From the NCBI GenBank assembly GCA_016744995.1, contig JADGDG010000001.1, positions 908,011 to 972,010 on the forward strand: a stretch of 64,000 bases of DNA, written 5' to 3'. Made by a program: the position numbers and the translations under genes. This DNA is from Gammaproteobacteria bacterium. GTDB lineage: Bacteria; Pseudomonadota; Gammaproteobacteria; GRL18. Positions 24,520 through 37,296 of the stretch are shown here, in pieces; positions within the stretch are counted from its first letter, which is position 1; every line of letters starts with the position of its first letter. The notes beneath the pieces are model-generated. The model worked only from the letters and a program-made list of their open reading frames with translations, was not told where the DNA came from and did no database searches.

Positions 24520-25275
24520 ATGTCAATTTCTGAGCAACTCATCTTGCTGCTTATATCTTATATCGCAAATACATTTTCTGCTTTTGCTGGCGGCGGGGCT
24601 GGTCTGATTCAACTGCCCATGCTTATTTTTCTTGGTTTACCTTTTAGCATTGCCCTGGCAACACATAAAGTGGCCAGTGTTGCTCTGGGTGTTGGGGCAA
24701 CGCTGAGGCATTTACGCACAGGAAAGTTAAAACTTAAGTTTTCATTATTTATTTTATTGTCCGGCGTTCCGGGAGTTATTGCTGGTGGCTTTATTATTGT
24801 GCAGATCCCTGATGAGCTTGCCAGGTTTGCTTTAGGAGTACTGACAATTGCCCTGGGTGTTTACTCATGGCTAAAACCTGAGTTAGGAACAGAACATTCT
24901 GAAGTACACCGTGATAGCTCCGGTATGTTTATTGGGGGATTTACTTTATGCCTGATTGGTGTGCTGAATGGCTCTTTAACCTCAGGAACTGGATTATTTG
25001 TCACTTTGTGGCTGGTGAGCTGGTTTGGATTTGATTATAGAACTGCAGTGGCTTATACATTGGTTCTTGTTGGTGTCTTCTGGAATGGTTCAGGAGCACT
25101 GACACTGGGCATGCTCAGTACGATTCAGTGGGACTGGCTGCCAGCTCTGTTGGTTGGTTCGCTCCTTGGTGGTTACACAGGAGCCCATCTTGCGATTGTG
25201 GCTAACAATCGCTGGATAAAACGGGTTTTTGAAGTTGTGACCATTGCTGTAGGGACACAGCTGGTATTAGGCTAG
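24520..25275 (+). CDS. TauE/SafE (TSUP) family exporter
   Basis: A 251-residue integral membrane protein with about eight helices. The family signature is duplicated: SAFAGGGAGLIQLPMLIFLGL with LATHKVASVALGVGATL in the first half, and GVLNGSLTSGTGLFVTLWLV with YTLVLVGVFWNGSGAL in the second. TSUP proteins export organosulfonates, sulfite or related anions; the substrate cannot be read from sequence. No regulator or sulfur gene is adjacent. It converges with metF, with a CAGG...CCTG hairpin in the 32-bp gap. Confidence 0.88.
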   Translation: MSISEQLILLLISYIANTFSAFAGGGAGLIQLPMLIFLGLPFSIALATHKVASVALGVGATLRHLRTGKLKLKFSLFILLSGVPGVIAGGFIIVQIPDELARFALGVLTIALGVYSWLKPELGTEHSEVHRDSSGMFIGGFTLCLIGVLNGSLTSGTGLFVTLWLVSWFGFDYRTAVAYTLVLVGVFWNGSGALTLGMLSTIQWDWLPALLVGSLLGGYTGAHLAIVANNRWIKRVFEVVTIAVGTQLVLG

Positions 25276-25307
25276 TCTGTTATCAGGCCAAATGCCCTGT
25301 TACTGGT

Positions 25308-26165
25308 TTAGACTTTTATGCCCAAATTTTGACAAATTTGCAGAGTTGTTTTACTTTGGTTCAGAGTATAAAAATGTAAACCTGGGGCGCCTGCTGCTAA
25401 CAAGCCTTCGCATAAATTAGAAATGACTTCGAGCCCTAAAGCCTTAATTGAGTCAATGTCATCACCATATCCTTCCAGGCGCTTAGCCAGCCAGCGAGGG
25501 ATTTCTGCGCCACACATATCTGAAAAACCAGCTAGACGGGAATAATTAGTAATAGGCATAATTCCTGGAATGACAGGTTTATCCATTCCTGCTTTCTCAC
25601 AACTGTCGATAAAATAGAGGTAAGAATCAATATTAAAAAAATATTGAGTGATAGCACTATTTGCACCAGCGTCCATCTTGCTTATAAAGTTGTTCAGATC
25701 AGCCTGAGCATTTTTCGCCTGGGGGTGAACTTCTGGATAGGCGGCTACTTCGATATGAAAGTGTTCCCCTGTTTCAGCGCGAATGAACTCAACTAATTCA
25801 CTTGCATAGCGAAACTCACCGATATCACGATGGCCTGATGGTAAATCGCCTCTTAAAGCAACAATCCGATTAATGTCTCTCTCGATAAAAGTATCAAGAA
25901 TTGATTTTATGCCCTTCTGGGTAGAACCAATACAGGATAAGTGGGGAGCGCCTGAAAAGCCAGCATCCATAATGCTTTTGACCGTGTTCAATGTACCTTC
26001 CTGAGTACTACCGCCGGCACCATAAGTGACTGAAAAATAAAGCGGATCAAGAACACTTAACTTATCACGAACGAGCGCGAGTTTTTCCGCACCCTCTGCT
26101 GTTTTGGTTGGAAAAAACTCAAAACTTATGGGTTGCTTCGCTTTGTTATATTGAATTTTAGTCAT
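25308..26165 (-). CDS. metF: 5,10-methylenetetrahydrofolate reductase
   Basis: A 285-residue flavin-dependent TIM-barrel enzyme that reduces methylene-THF to methyl-THF for methionine synthesis. Visible are ISFEFFPTKTAEGAEKL (catalytic Glu), FSVTYGAGGSTQEGT, NIRR-like IVALRGDLPSGH, FHIEVAAYPEVHPQA, ITQYFFN, and PGIMPITNYSRLAGFSDMCG. It is downstream of ahcY and metK on the same strand, so the three genes form an activated methyl cycle cluster. Confidence 0.97.
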   Translation of the reverse strand: MTKIQYNKAKQPISFEFFPTKTAEGAEKLALVRDKLSVLDPLYFSVTYGAGGSTQEGTLNTVKSIMDAGFSGAPHLSCIGSTQKGIKSILDTFIERDINRIVALRGDLPSGHRDIGEFRYASELVEFIRAETGEHFHIEVAAYPEVHPQAKNAQADLNNFISKMDAGANSAITQYFFNIDSYLYFIDSCEKAGMDKPVIPGIMPITNYSRLAGFSDMCGAEIPRWLAKRLEGYGDDIDSIKALGLEVISNLCEGLLAAGAPGLHFYTLNQSKTTLQICQNLGIKV

Positions 26166-26300
26166 AGTGAGATGAAGTTTTTAGATTATTTACATGTTAA
26201 GCATTTTGTCAGATTGATCCGCAAGGTAGAAAAATCAGTGATTTAACTACCTGCTTTTATTTTTTAATCTTCCTTAATACTTTTGTTAGTAACACTTCTG

Positions 26301-27707
26301 TTAATAACGATAGTGATCAGCCTTAAATGGGCCGTCCTGAGAAACATTGATATAGTCTGCCTGCTCTTTGGAAAGCAATGTTAATTTAGCACCAATTTTC
26401 ATCAGGTGTAAATGAGCGACTTTTTCATCCAGGATTTTAGGTAAAATATACACTTTGTTTTCATATTTATCAGCATTGGTAAAAAATTCAATTTGAGCCA
26501 TCACCTGATTGGTGAATGATGCAGACATGACAAAACTTGGATGCCCTGTAGCACAGCCAAGATTAACCAGACGGCCTTTGGCTAAAATAATAATTTTCTT
26601 ACCATCCGGGAAGATGACATGATCAACCTGAGGTTTTATTTCTTCCCACTCATATTGTTCCAGAGAGGCGATATCAATTTCAGAATCAAAATGGCCGATA
26701 TTACAGACAATGGCTTCATTTTTCATAGCCTGCATATGATCATGATTAATGACATTCACATTACCAGTAGTAGTAACAAAGATATCACCCATTGATGCCA
26801 CTTCATTCATATCAACAACACGATAACCTTCCATTGCTGCCTGCAGGGCACAAATGGGATCGATTTCTGTCACCCATACTGTTGCGCCCATACCACGATA
26901 AGCCTGAGCACAGCCTTTGCCAACATCGCCATAGCCCAGGACAACACATATTTTACCTGCAATCATGACATCGGTGGCACGCTTGATACTGTCAATTAAT
27001 GACTCACGACAACCATAGAGATTATCAAACTTAGATTTAGTCGCTGAATCATTGACATTCATTGCAGGAAATAATAGTTCACCTTTTTCCTGCATTTCAT
27101 AGAGGCGATGGACACCAGTAGTGGTTTCTTCAGTCACACCTTTAACGCTGCCGGCAATATCCTGCCAGGTACTTGAGCCTGGTTCAATGGTACGACGCAG
27201 CACATCTAAAATGGCTTTATATTCTTCATTATCATCATCTTTAGTGGCTGGAATTGCACCGGCTTTTTCAAATTCAACACCCTTATGGACTAATAATGTC
27301 GCATCACCACCATCATCCAGGATCATATTGGGTAATTGACCCCCGGGCCATAATAGTGCCTGTTCAGTACACCACCAGTATTCTTCAATGGTTTCACCCT
27401 TCCAGGCAAACACTGGTACACCGGTGGCAGCAATTGCCGCCGCTGCATGATCCTGAGTAGAGAAAATATTACAGGAAACCCAGCGCACCTCAGCGCCTAA
27501 ATTGACTAAAGTCTCAATTAATACGGCGGTTTGAATAGTCATATGAATACTACCCATAATGCGACAGCCTGCCAGAGGGTTTTTGCCTGCATATTCTTCT
27601 CTGAGGGCCATCAGCCCCGGCATTTCAATTTCTGCGATTGCTATTTCTTTGCGTCCCCAGTCGGCGAGGCTAATATCGGCGACTTTATAGTCGGTAAAAG
27701 TGGTCAT
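26301..27707 (-). CDS. ahcY: S-adenosylhomocysteine hydrolase
   Basis: A 468-residue NAD-dependent enzyme that splits S-adenosylhomocysteine into adenosine and homocysteine. Seen: [35 protein letters not shown], the NAD-binding loop [20 protein letters not shown] with [25 protein letters not shown], and the C-terminal FKADHYRY with the Lys and Tyr that reach the neighbouring subunit's cofactor. The ~35-residue insertion around [12 protein letters not shown] is normal for the bacterial long form. It lies 45 bases downstream of metK; no SAH riboswitch-like structure fits in that gap. Confidence 0.97.
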   Translation of the reverse strand: MTTFTDYKVADISLADWGRKEIAIAEIEMPGLMALREEYAGKNPLAGCRIMGSIHMTIQTAVLIETLVNLGAEVRWVSCNIFSTQDHAAAAIAATGVPVFAWKGETIEEYWWCTEQALLWPGGQLPNMILDDGGDATLLVHKGVEFEKAGAIPATKDDDNEEYKAILDVLRRTIEPGSSTWQDIAGSVKGVTEETTTGVHRLYEMQEKGELLFPAMNVNDSATKSKFDNLYGCRESLIDSIKRATDVMIAGKICVVLGYGDVGKGCAQAYRGMGATVWVTEIDPICALQAAMEGYRVVDMNEVASMGDIFVTTTGNVNVINHDHMQAMKNEAIVCNIGHFDSEIDIASLEQYEWEEIKPQVDHVIFPDGKKIIILAKGRLVNLGCATGHPSFVMSASFTNQVMAQIEFFTNADKYENKVYILPKILDEKVAHLHLMKIGAKLTLLSKEQADYINVSQDGPFKADHYRY

Positions 27708-27752
27708 GTAATATCCTTAGCTTAAATATATTGTATTTATTTTTTATCTGTT

Positions 27753-28913
27753 TTAGAGACCGGCTGAAGCTTTCAATGCGTCTGCTTTATCGGTTTGTTC
27801 CCAGCTGAACTCAGCCTCTTCACGGCCAAAGTGACCATAGGCTGCTGTTGCTTTATAAATGGGACGAAGCAGATCAAGCATTTTAACTAAACCACCTGCA
27901 CGTAAATCAAAGTGTTCAGCAATGAGTGCAACCAGTTTTTCATCACTGACTTTACCGGTACCAAAGGTATTGACTGAAACAGAAGTGGGTTCGGAAACAC
28001 CGATTGCATAGGAGACCTGGATTTCACAACGATCAGCCAGACCTGCTGCAACGATGTTCTTAGCAACATAGCGACCAGCATAAGCAGCACTGCGATCAAC
28101 CTTGGAAGGATCTTTACCTGAGAATGCGCCGCCGCCATGGCGAGCCATGCCGCCATAAGTATCAACAATAATTTTTCGGCCGGTTAAGCCGCAATCACCT
28201 ACAGGGCCGCCGATGACAAAACGTCCGGTTGGGTTAATATGGAACTTGGTGTCTTTTGACAGCCACTTTTCCGGTAGAATTGGTTTGATGATCTCATCCA
28301 TGATTGCTTCACGCAGAGTCTCAATGCTGACATCATCATCGTGCTGAGTTGATAATACCACCGCATCAATAGCAACGGGTTTATCATTTTCATAACGAAA
28401 AGTTACCTGACTTTTTGCATCAGGGCGGAGCCAGCTGAGAAGACCACTTTTTCTCACATGAGCTTGACGTTTAACCAGCTGATGAGCAAAAGTAATGGGT
28501 GCAGGCATTAAAATATCAGTTTCATTGCTGGCATAACCAAACATCATGCCCTGATCTCCAGCGCCCTGTTCATGTGCATCTGTTTCATCAACACCCATGG
28601 CAATATCCGTAGATTGTTTACCAATGGAAGTTAAAATGGCACAAGATTGAGAATCAAAGCCCATATCAGAATGGTTGTAGCCAATTTCCTTGATGGTATC
28701 ACGTACAATCTGCTGCATATCAACATTAGATGAAGTGGTTATTTCTCCTGAAAGAACAACCATGCCGGTATGAATCATTGTTTCACAAGCAACACGTGCA
28801 TGTTTATCATCGGCTAATATAGCATCAAGAACAGCATCAGATATTTGATCTGCCATTTTGTCTGGATGTCCCTCAGAAACAGACTCGGAGGTAAATAAGT
28901 GGATATTGGCCAT
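27753..28913 (-). CDS. metK: S-adenosylmethionine synthetase
   Basis: The start at 28913 ([19 protein letters not shown]) is chosen because AGGAAAA precedes it and the family begins here; an in-frame start 13 codons upstream is not conserved. 386 residues. It makes S-adenosylmethionine from methionine and ATP. Motifs: [47 protein letters not shown], and the C-terminal [17 protein letters not shown]. First gene of the metK-ahcY-metF cluster and divergent from the thioredoxin-fold gene at 29145. Confidence 0.97.
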   Translation of the reverse strand: MANIHLFTSESVSEGHPDKMADQISDAVLDAILADDKHARVACETMIHTGMVVLSGEITTSSNVDMQQIVRDTIKEIGYNHSDMGFDSQSCAILTSIGKQSTDIAMGVDETDAHEQGAGDQGMMFGYASNETDILMPAPITFAHQLVKRQAHVRKSGLLSWLRPDAKSQVTFRYENDKPVAIDAVVLSTQHDDDVSIETLREAIMDEIIKPILPEKWLSKDTKFHINPTGRFVIGGPVGDCGLTGRKIIVDTYGGMARHGGGAFSGKDPSKVDRSAAYAGRYVAKNIVAAGLADRCEIQVSYAIGVSEPTSVSVNTFGTGKVSDEKLVALIAEHFDLRAGGLVKMLDLLRPIYKATAAYGHFGREEAEFSWEQTDKADALKASAGL

Positions 28914-29144
28914 AAATTTTCCTGTGTGTGATTGCTTGTTAATTGATGACAAGCAGTGTGAATAAGTGTATTTAACACGGTAGTTTAGACCTTATTGAAG
29001 CAACTTTAAATATTTTAAAGAGATTTAGGTGAAATAAATGAAAATAATTCATACTTCTTAGTAATATGCCAAAACTAAGAGTCTGGCTGTCAGGCCCTGA
29101 TAAAGTTACTATATCTAAAATTTCAATGAACTTAAGGAAAAATA

Positions 29145-29699
29145 ATGGTCAGTCTTGAAACACCTGTTTGTGATTTTGATAAAGAGGCAATTGATTTTTT
29201 ATTGCCGGATGTTGATGGAAAAATGTGGAGCCTTGAAGAATGCAGCGGTGAAAAAGGTTTATTAATCATGTTTATCTGCAATCACTGTCCTTATGTAAAG
29301 GCTATTTTAGAGCGGCTGATCCGCGATACTAATGAGTTACAGGGATTTGGCATCAATAGTGTAGCGATTATGTCAAATGATCCAACTCAGTATGCAGAGG
29401 ATTCACCTGAAAATATGCGTAAAATAGCTCATGAATCTGGTTTTTCTTTTCCATATCTACTTGATTCATCCCAACAGACTGCCAGACGATATGGTGCCGT
29501 ATGTACCCCGGATTTTTTTGGTTATAACGCGCAGCTTAAATTACAATACCGTGGACGACTGGATGCATCCAGAAAAGAAACTGCAGCAGTAGATGTTAAA
29601 CGTGATTTATTTGAAGCAATGAAGCAAGTTGCGCAAAGTGGAAAGGGGCCAGCAGAGCAGATCCCAAGTATGGGCTGCTCCATTAAATGGCTTGATTGA
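29145..29699 (+). CDS. Thioredoxin-fold (AhpC/TSA-like redoxin) protein
   Basis: A 184-residue cytoplasmic redoxin. The fold is visible from FLLPDVDGKMWSLEECSG, LLIMFICNHCPYVKAI (N-H-C-P-Y, a single peroxidatic-type Cys), VAIMSNDPTQYAEDSP, FPYLLDSSQQTARRYGAVCT and LQYRGRLDAS. This N-H-C-P-Y-V redoxin type is widespread but not functionally assigned; a peroxidase or thiol-redox role is inference. It is divergent from metK and shares the 230-bp promoter region, so co-regulation with methyl-cycle genes is possible. Confidence 0.85.
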   Translation: MVSLETPVCDFDKEAIDFLLPDVDGKMWSLEECSGEKGLLIMFICNHCPYVKAILERLIRDTNELQGFGINSVAIMSNDPTQYAEDSPENMRKIAHESGFSFPYLLDSSQQTARRYGAVCTPDFFGYNAQLKLQYRGRLDASRKETAAVDVKRDLFEAMKQVAQSGKGPAEQIPSMGCSIKWLD

Positions 29700-30047
29700 T
29701 ATTTATCAATCAAATACAGAAACAAATATTTGGTTTGTAGGAAAAGAGCTTAGTTTATCAAATAAAGAAGTTGAGTTGAGTGTGAATTTAACTTATTGAA
29801 ATTACAAAATAATAATAATATTTTCATTTTTTTTTGATAATACAAGGTATAAGTATTCCCTTATACAAACTATTAAAAAATAAAGGTGTACTTTATACCT
29901 GATTTCCATTATATTTCCTAAACCGCTTTTTTAGCGGGCTGATTATATTGGGAAAAAAGCCCCAATAAAGTTGCTGTCTCGGAATATATAAGAGACAATG
30001 CGACTCAAAATTTTAATTGAAAACTTCCTTAATTCCAGGAGAATCAT
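29700..30047 (+). promoter_or_regulatory. tkt leader region with three successive hairpins
   Basis: The gap before transketolase has an AT-rich promoter-like stretch (29800-29890) and then three hairpins in a row: CCGC-TTTTTTA-GCGG, ATTGGG-AAAAAAG-CCCCAAT and TGTCTC-GGAATATATAA-GAGACA (all about 29922-29995). An AGGAG ribosome-binding site precedes the ATG. The structures could form an mRNA leader or stabilise the message. I recognise no known riboswitch. Confidence 0.4.
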
Positions 30048-32021
30048 ATGCCAGATCGTAAGGTACTAGCCAATGCTATTCGTGCACTAAGTATGGATGC
30101 TGTACAAAAAGCAAACTCAGGACACCCAGGTGCACCGATGGGGATGGCTGATATCGCAGAAGTGCTATGGAATGGCTTCATGAATCATAATCCGGCTAAC
30201 CCGAACTGGGCAAACCGTGACCGCTTTGTCTTATCCAATGGTCATGGCTCCATGCTGATTTATTCACTATTACACCTGACTGGTTATGACCTTTCAATTG
30301 ACGATCTAAAATCTTTCCGTCAATTACATTCAAAAACGCCTGGCCATCCTGAATATGGTTATGCGCCTGGTGTTGAAACAACAACAGGCCCTCTGGGTCA
30401 GGGTATTACTAATGCCATTGGTATGGCTGTCGCAGAAAAAGCTTTAGCAGGTCAATTCAACCAGAAGGGTCACACTATTGTTGATCACAATACTTATGTA
30501 TTTTTAGGTGATGGCTGTTTGATGGAAGGTATTTCCCACGAAGCCTGTTCTTTAGCCGGTACTTTAGGTCTGGGTAATCTGATTGCATTTTGGGACGACA
30601 ACGGTATTTCTATTGACGGTCATGTTGAAGGCTGGTTCACTGATGATACGCCTAAGCGTTTTGAATCTTATGGCTGGCATGTTATTGCTGATGTGGATGG
30701 TCATAATCCTGAAGAACTTATAAAAGCAGTTGAAATGGCCAAAGCCATGACTGACAAACCAACCATGATTTGTTGTAAAACAACAATTGGTTTTGGTTCA
30801 CCAAACAAAGCCGGCAGCCATGCTTGTCATGGAGCACCACTGGGTGAAGAAGAAATTAATCTGACTAAAGCTGCTCTGGGCTGGGATCACGGTGCTTTTG
30901 AAGTGCCTGATGATGTTTATCAGGGTTGGGATGGAAAAGAAAAAGGTGCCGCAGCAGAAGCAGCATGGAATGAAAAATTTGCAGCCTATAAAGCAGAATT
31001 TCCTGAACTGGCGGCAGAATTTGAACGTCGTGTGTCAGGTGATTTACCAGCAGACTGGGCAGAAAATTCTGCAAAATATATTGCACAGGTTAATGCCGAT
31101 GCCAAGAGTCCTGCAACACGTCAGGCTTCATTAGCAAGTATCGAAGCATACTCTCCAATGTTACCTGAGATGTTTGGTGGTTCAGCTGACCTGGGTTGTT
31201 CCAACCTGACTGAATGGTCTGGTTACAAGCCAATGTGTGACCATGAAGTGTTTAACTATGTTAACTATGGTGTACGTGAATTTGCCATGTCAGCCATGAT
31301 GAATGGTATGGCGCTGCATGGTGGATTAATTCCATTTGGTGCAACCTTCTTAATGTTCTCAGAGTATGCCCGCAATGCATTACGCATGGCAGCACTGATG
31401 AAAATTCGTTCCATCTTTGTTTATACTCATGACTCAATTGGTCTGGGTGAAGATGGTCCGACACACCAGGCGGTTGAACAAATTCCAACTATGCGCATGA
31501 TTCCAAATATGGCTGTATGGCGTCCATGTGATGCTGTTGAGTCAGCGGTTGCATGGCAGCAGGCTGCAGAACGTGCTGGCGGTCCATCTTGTCTGATTTT
31601 CTCTCGTCAGGGATTGCCTCATCAAGCTCGGACTGATGCACAAATTACTGAGATTGCTAAGGGTGGTTACATTCTTAAAGATTGTGACGGTACTCCAGAT
31701 GCAATTATTATCGGTACTGGCTCTGAAGTTCAGCTGGCTATGGGTGCAGCAGAGCATATGTCTGGTAAGAAGATTCGTGTTGTTTCAATGCCTTCAACCA
31801 ATGTATTTGATGCACAGGATGCAGCTTATAAAGCTTCTGTCTTAATCAAAGGTGTGCCAACTGTTGCTGTTGAAGCGGCTGTAACTGATGCATGGTACAA
31901 ATATGCAGATGCTGTTGTTGGTATCGACCACTTCGGCGAGTCTGCACCTGCAAACATACTGTTTGAAGAATTTGGTTTCACTGTAGATAATGTTGTTAAA
32001 ACAGTCGAAAGCATTGCCTAA
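30048..32021 (+). CDS. tkt: Transketolase
   Basis: A 657-residue thiamine diphosphate enzyme that transfers two-carbon ketol units in the pentose phosphate and Calvin pathways. Visible: [36 protein letters not shown], the ThDP motif [19 protein letters not shown] with the DDN end, [20 protein letters not shown], and the pyrimidine-domain [20 protein letters not shown]. It heads a run with gap, pgk, pyk and fba, a genomic arrangement common in bacteria that run the Calvin cycle or ribulose monophosphate pathway. Confidence 0.97.
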   Translation: MPDRKVLANAIRALSMDAVQKANSGHPGAPMGMADIAEVLWNGFMNHNPANPNWANRDRFVLSNGHGSMLIYSLLHLTGYDLSIDDLKSFRQLHSKTPGHPEYGYAPGVETTTGPLGQGITNAIGMAVAEKALAGQFNQKGHTIVDHNTYVFLGDGCLMEGISHEACSLAGTLGLGNLIAFWDDNGISIDGHVEGWFTDDTPKRFESYGWHVIADVDGHNPEELIKAVEMAKAMTDKPTMICCKTTIGFGSPNKAGSHACHGAPLGEEEINLTKAALGWDHGAFEVPDDVYQGWDGKEKGAAAEAAWNEKFAAYKAEFPELAAEFERRVSGDLPADWAENSAKYIAQVNADAKSPATRQASLASIEAYSPMLPEMFGGSADLGCSNLTEWSGYKPMCDHEVFNYVNYGVREFAMSAMMNGMALHGGLIPFGATFLMFSEYARNALRMAALMKIRSIFVYTHDSIGLGEDGPTHQAVEQIPTMRMIPNMAVWRPCDAVESAVAWQQAAERAGGPSCLIFSRQGLPHQARTDAQITEIAKGGYILKDCDGTPDAIIIGTGSEVQLAMGAAEHMSGKKIRVVSMPSTNVFDAQDAAYKASVLIKGVPTVAVEAAVTDAWYKYADAVVGIDHFGESAPANILFEEFGFTVDNVVKTVESIA

Positions 32022-32145
32022 GTATACAAGAAACTGAGGGCTCTGACCCCTTTTCTGGAAACGCTGAGGCTTTTGTTTAAGAGAAATAAAGCCCAGCATT
32101 TCAATCTATCTAAAAATTTTAATTTTTAAAAATTCAGGAGAATAA

Positions 32146-33153
<1,008 letters not shown>

Positions 33154-33193
33154 GTTCAGGTAAATAAGTTCATGTAACAAGCACAGCTAGCAT

Positions 33194-33268
33194 GCATTAA
33201 GTGCCGCTTTAATGCATTGTGCACATGAAGATAAAGAGCATACAGGTGAGAACCTGGTGCTCTTTTAT
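33194..33268 (+). terminator. Terminator downstream of gap
   Basis: A first hairpin TGCATTAA/TTAATGCA (33194-33217) is followed by AAAGAGCA-TA-CAGGT...ACCTG-GT-GCTCTTTT (33232-33268), a long stem ending in a T-run. pgk downstream then probably has its own promoter or depends on read-through. Confidence 0.8.
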
Positions 33269-33381
33269 CCTTTAAGTAATAGTTTCTATCTCAATACTTT
33301 ATTTAGTCTTATTCTTTCAAAGAGAAAGAAAGTATTTAAATAGATATTATAAATTTTTACAATTTTGCAAGAGGAATTCGC

Positions 33382-34560
33382 ATGTCAGTTATCAAAATGA
33401 GTGACTTAGATTTATCTGGAAAACGTGTACTTATCCGTCAAGATTTAAATGTACCGATTAAAGACGGCAAAGTTTCATCAGACAAGCGTATTAAAGCATC
33501 TTTACCAACCATTGAATTAGCACTGAAAGCTGGTGCTAAAGTCATGGTTATGTCACACCTTGGACGTCCTACTGAAGGTGAATATAACGAAGAATTTTCT
33601 ATGGCTCCAGTTGCAGAGCACATGTCTGGTTTAATGGGCAGAGAAGTTCGTTTAGTAAAAGATTACCTTGATGGTGTTGATGTTGCTGATGGCGAAGTTG
33701 TTTTATTAGAAAACGTTCGCTTCAATGTCGGCGAAAAGAAAAATGCTGAAGATCTGGCAAAAAAATATGCCGCTTTATGTGACGTTTTTGTTATGGATGC
33801 ATTCGGCACTGCTCACCGTGCACAAGGTTCTACTTATGGTGCATCTCAATTTGCTCCAACAGCGTCTGCTGGTCCATTATTAGCGGGTGAACTTGAAGCA
33901 CTTGGAAAAGCACTGGATAATCCTGCACGCCCAATGGTTGCTATTGTTGGTGGTTCAAAAGTTTCAACTAAACTGACTGTCCTGGAATCTCTGTCTAAAA
34001 TAGTTGACCAATTGATTGTCGGTGGTGGTATTGCCAACACCTTTATTGCCGCTGATGGGCACAATGTTGGCAAGTCACTCTATGAAGAAGATCTGGTGGA
34101 AACTGCCAAGAAATTAAAAGCTGACGCCCTGGCCCGTGGTGGTGATATCCCTGTTCCTACCGATATTGTTTGTGCAAAAGAGTTTGCAGAAACAGCAGAA
34201 GCAAGTTTAAAAAATGTTGATGAAACGACTGATGATGACATGATTTTTGATATTGGCCCCGAAAGTGCAAAAGCACTGGAAGATGTTATTATGAAGGCTG
34301 GAACAATCGTCTGGAATGGCCCTGTGGGTGTTTTTGAGTTTGATCAATTTGGCGAAGGTACCAAGGCTATTTCATTAGCTATTGCTGAGTCCCCTGCATT
34401 TTCAATTGCTGGCGGTGGTGATACACTTGCGGCTGTTGATAAATATGGTATTGCAGATAAAGTTTCTTATATTTCAACTGGCGGCGGTGCATTTCTTGAA
34501 TTTCTTGAAGGCAAAAAACTACCTGCTGTTGCCATACTGGAAGAACGAGCTAAAGGCTAA
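33382..34560 (+). CDS. pgk: Phosphoglycerate kinase
   Basis: A 392-residue kinase interconverting 1,3-bisphosphoglycerate and 3-phosphoglycerate. Seen: [104 protein letters not shown] and the ATP loop [24 protein letters not shown] precedes the ATG. Followed after 42 bases by pyk. Confidence 0.97.
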   Translation: MSVIKMSDLDLSGKRVLIRQDLNVPIKDGKVSSDKRIKASLPTIELALKAGAKVMVMSHLGRPTEGEYNEEFSMAPVAEHMSGLMGREVRLVKDYLDGVDVADGEVVLLENVRFNVGEKKNAEDLAKKYAALCDVFVMDAFGTAHRAQGSTYGASQFAPTASAGPLLAGELEALGKALDNPARPMVAIVGGSKVSTKLTVLESLSKIVDQLIVGGGIANTFIAADGHNVGKSLYEEDLVETAKKLKADALARGGDIPVPTDIVCAKEFAETAEASLKNVDETTDDDMIFDIGPESAKALEDVIMKAGTIVWNGPVGVFEFDQFGEGTKAISLAIAESPAFSIAGGGDTLAAVDKYGIADKVSYISTGGGAFLEFLEGKKLPAVAILEERAKG

Positions 34561-34602
34561 GTTAAGTAATTCAAACTCACATGACAGGCAGTATAAAACT
34601 CA

Positions 34603-36054
34603 ATGTTTAGACGGACAAAAATTTTAGCGACACTAGGCCCGGCGACAGATGATCCTAAGGTATTAGACAAGATCATTGAAGCTGGTGTGGATGTTGTACG
34701 CATCAATTTTTCGCATGGAACTGCCGAAGAACACTTATCTCGTGCTGAAAAACTTCGCTCACGAGCTCGATCTTTTGGTCGCCAGATCGGTGTACTCGCT
34801 GATCTGCAGGGGCCTAAGATCCGCATTGAACGGTTTAGAGATGGTCCAATTGAGTTAAATGAAGGTGATGAATTTACCTTTGATGCTGGACTTGGCAAAG
34901 GAAAAGGCGATCAACATCGAGTTGGGATAAGCTATAAAGCTTTAGTTGATGATGTTAAGCGTGGTGATACCCTGCTTGTTGATGATGGACGCCTGATTTT
35001 TTGGGTTGATCATGTTGAAGAGCATGAAGTAGTCTGCCGTGTTGTTGTGGGTGGCAAATTATCTGATCGTAAAGGCATAAACCTCCAGGGTGGTGGACTT
35101 TCTGCTGCAGCTCTTAGTGAAAAAGATAAAAATGATATTAAAACCGCTGCTAAAATGGGTGCAGATTATCTGGCAGTCTCCTTCCCCGTTTGTGCAGATG
35201 ACATACATACGGCCAGAAAACTACTCAAAGAGGCTGGTGGTCATGGCGGCATCGTTGCTAAAATAGAACGTGCAGAAGCACTTAATTGTATCGAAGAGAT
35301 AGTTGAAGCCTCAGATGTCATTATGATTGCTCGTGGTGATTTAGGCGTTGAAATTGGTGATGCAGCCTTGCCTCCCATACAAAAGCGACTCATTAGTCTG
35401 GGAAGAACCATGAATCGTGTGGTCATAACCGCCACTCAGATGATGGAATCAATGATTGAAAATCAGATACCGACACGAGCCGAAGTTTTCGATGTGGCAA
35501 ATGCCGTGCTGGATGGTACCGATGCAGTGATGCTTTCTGCTGAAACAGCAGCAGGGAAATTTCCTGAAAAAGCAATTATTGCCATGGATAGAGTCTGTCG
35601 TGAAGCAGAAAAACAGCGTCAGGCAAGCCAATCCGATCACCGCATACATACAGAATTTAAATACATTGATGAAGCCATTGCGATGTCAACAATGTATACT
35701 GCCAATCATCTTAAGGTAAAAGCAATTGTTGCCCTGACTGAATCAGGCTCCACGGCATTGTGGATGTCTCGAATTGGTTCGGGGATCCCTATTTTTGCTT
35801 TTACCGGACACGTGGACACACGCCGCAAAGTGACACTCTATCGGGGCGTTGTTCCAGTTAGTTTTGATGTCACAACAACTGATCATGCCACCTTGAATAT
35901 GGAAGTGGTTGATGAGTTGAAACGCAGAGGCTCTGTCCGGGATGGCGATCTGGTGGTTATCACTAAAGGTGATCTGGCCGGTGTTATGGGTGGTACCAAT
36001 GCAATGAAAATTGTTAAAGTCGGTGAATTAGTTAAGCCAGATTTTAGCGAATAA
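34603..36054 (+). CDS. pyk: Pyruvate kinase
   Basis: A 483-residue enzyme converting phosphoenolpyruvate and ADP to pyruvate and ATP. RTKILATLGPATDDPKVLDK, RINFSHGTAEEHLSRAE, ADLQGPKIRIERF, the catalytic GIVAKIERAEALNCIEEI, IMIARGDLGVEIGDAALP, ITATQMMESMIENQIPTRAE and DAVMLSAETAAGKFPEKA are all present. The C-terminal allosteric domain is complete (TESGSTALWMSRI; VVITKGDLAGVMGGTNAMK). The K-x-T segment needed for potassium dependence cannot be judged by eye. Confidence 0.96.
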   Translation: MFRRTKILATLGPATDDPKVLDKIIEAGVDVVRINFSHGTAEEHLSRAEKLRSRARSFGRQIGVLADLQGPKIRIERFRDGPIELNEGDEFTFDAGLGKGKGDQHRVGISYKALVDDVKRGDTLLVDDGRLIFWVDHVEEHEVVCRVVVGGKLSDRKGINLQGGGLSAAALSEKDKNDIKTAAKMGADYLAVSFPVCADDIHTARKLLKEAGGHGGIVAKIERAEALNCIEEIVEASDVIMIARGDLGVEIGDAALPPIQKRLISLGRTMNRVVITATQMMESMIENQIPTRAEVFDVANAVLDGTDAVMLSAETAAGKFPEKAIIAMDRVCREAEKQRQASQSDHRIHTEFKYIDEAIAMSTMYTANHLKVKAIVALTESGSTALWMSRIGSGIPIFAFTGHVDTRRKVTLYRGVVPVSFDVTTTDHATLNMEVVDELKRRGSVRDGDLVVITKGDLAGVMGGTNAMKIVKVGELVKPDFSE

Positions 36055-36169
36055 ATATTTTAGCAAATACATAAAGCAAAGTTTTAGATAAAACCTTTTA
36101 TAGAATTTTTGATAAAAACATTATTAAAACCAATATTAAAACCTTTGATAAACAAAGAGGAGAGCCAAA

Positions 36170-37234
36170 ATGGCCTTGATTTCAATGCGTCAATTACTGG
36201 ACTATGCTGCAGAAAACAGCTTCGGTCTACCAGCTTTTAACGTAAACAACATGGAGCAGGTTCATGCCATCATGCAAGCTGCGGATCAAACTGATTCTCC
36301 AGTGATCATGCAGGGTTCTGCAGGCGCTCGTTCTTATGCAGGCGAACCATTTTTACGTCACATGATTTCAGCAGCAGTTGAAATGTATCCTCATATCCCT
36401 GTTGTTATGCATCAGGATCATGGTTCTGAGCCAGCAGTTTGTTTACGTTCTATCCAGTCTGGTTTTACCTCCGTTATGATGGATGGTTCTTTAGAAGCAG
36501 ATATGAAAACACCTTCAAGCTTCGAATATAATGTAAATACTACACTTGAAGTCGTTAAAATGGCTCATGCTGGTGGTGTCTCTGTTGAAGGCGAACTCGG
36601 TTGCTTAGGTTCACTTGAAACTGGCATGATGGGTGAAGAAGATGGTCACGGTGCTGATGGCAAACTGGATATGGATCAGTTATTAACCGATCCTGAAGAA
36701 GCAGCCACCTTTGTTAAAGAAACAGGTGTTGATGCCCTGGCTATTGCAATTGGTACTTCACACGGTGCATATAAGTTCACTAAAGAACCAGAAGGCGACG
36801 TTTTACGTATTGACCGTATTGTTGAGATCCATAACCGTATTCCTGATACTCACCTTGTTATGCATGGCTCTTCTTCCGTTCCTCAGGAATGGTTAGAAAT
36901 CATCAATAACTATGGTGGTGATATGGGGCAGACCTACGGTGTACCTGTTTCAGAAATCGTTGAAGGTATCAAAAATGGTGTTCGTAAAGTGAACATTGAT
37001 ACGGATTTACGCATGGCATCTACTGGTGCAGTGCGTAAATTTATGGCAGAAAATACCTCTAACTTTGATCCTCGTAAATTCCTTAAAGCTTCCACTGCTG
37101 CAATGAAAGATATTTGTGTTGCACGTTATGAAGCATTTGGTACTGCTGGACATGCCTCTAAAATTAAGGTTGAAACTCTGGAAACTATGATTGGCCGCTA
37201 TGCAAGTGGTGAGCTTGATCCTAAGATCTCTTAA
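36170..37234 (+). CDS. fba: Class II fructose-bisphosphate aldolase (CbbA type)
   Basis: A 354-residue zinc-dependent aldolase. Seen: [39 protein letters not shown] (zinc His and Asp), [39 protein letters not shown] (zinc and catalytic residues), [30 protein letters not shown], and [22 protein letters not shown]. The long form resembles CbbA aldolases that work on fructose- and sedoheptulose-bisphosphate in autotrophs, a family-level inference. AGGAGAG precedes the start. Terminator at 37297-37325. Confidence 0.96.
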   Translation: MALISMRQLLDYAAENSFGLPAFNVNNMEQVHAIMQAADQTDSPVIMQGSAGARSYAGEPFLRHMISAAVEMYPHIPVVMHQDHGSEPAVCLRSIQSGFTSVMMDGSLEADMKTPSSFEYNVNTTLEVVKMAHAGGVSVEGELGCLGSLETGMMGEEDGHGADGKLDMDQLLTDPEEAATFVKETGVDALAIAIGTSHGAYKFTKEPEGDVLRIDRIVEIHNRIPDTHLVMHGSSSVPQEWLEIINNYGGDMGQTYGVPVSEIVEGIKNGVRKVNIDTDLRMASTGAVRKFMAENTSNFDPRKFLKASTAAMKDICVARYEAFGTAGHASKIKVETLETMIGRYASGELDPKIS

Positions 37235-37296
37235 TAAAACTTAATGATCCTTTTTTAGAAGAGATAATTAAAAAGAGAGAATTCTCTCTGGCATGA

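Noticed and set aside
26166..27752. SAH or SAM riboswitch near metK, ahcY or metF
   Set aside because: The metK-ahcY gap is only 45 bp, and the hairpin in the ahcY-metF gap (GCAAGGTAG/CTACCTGC) is too simple and lacks recognisable riboswitch cores.
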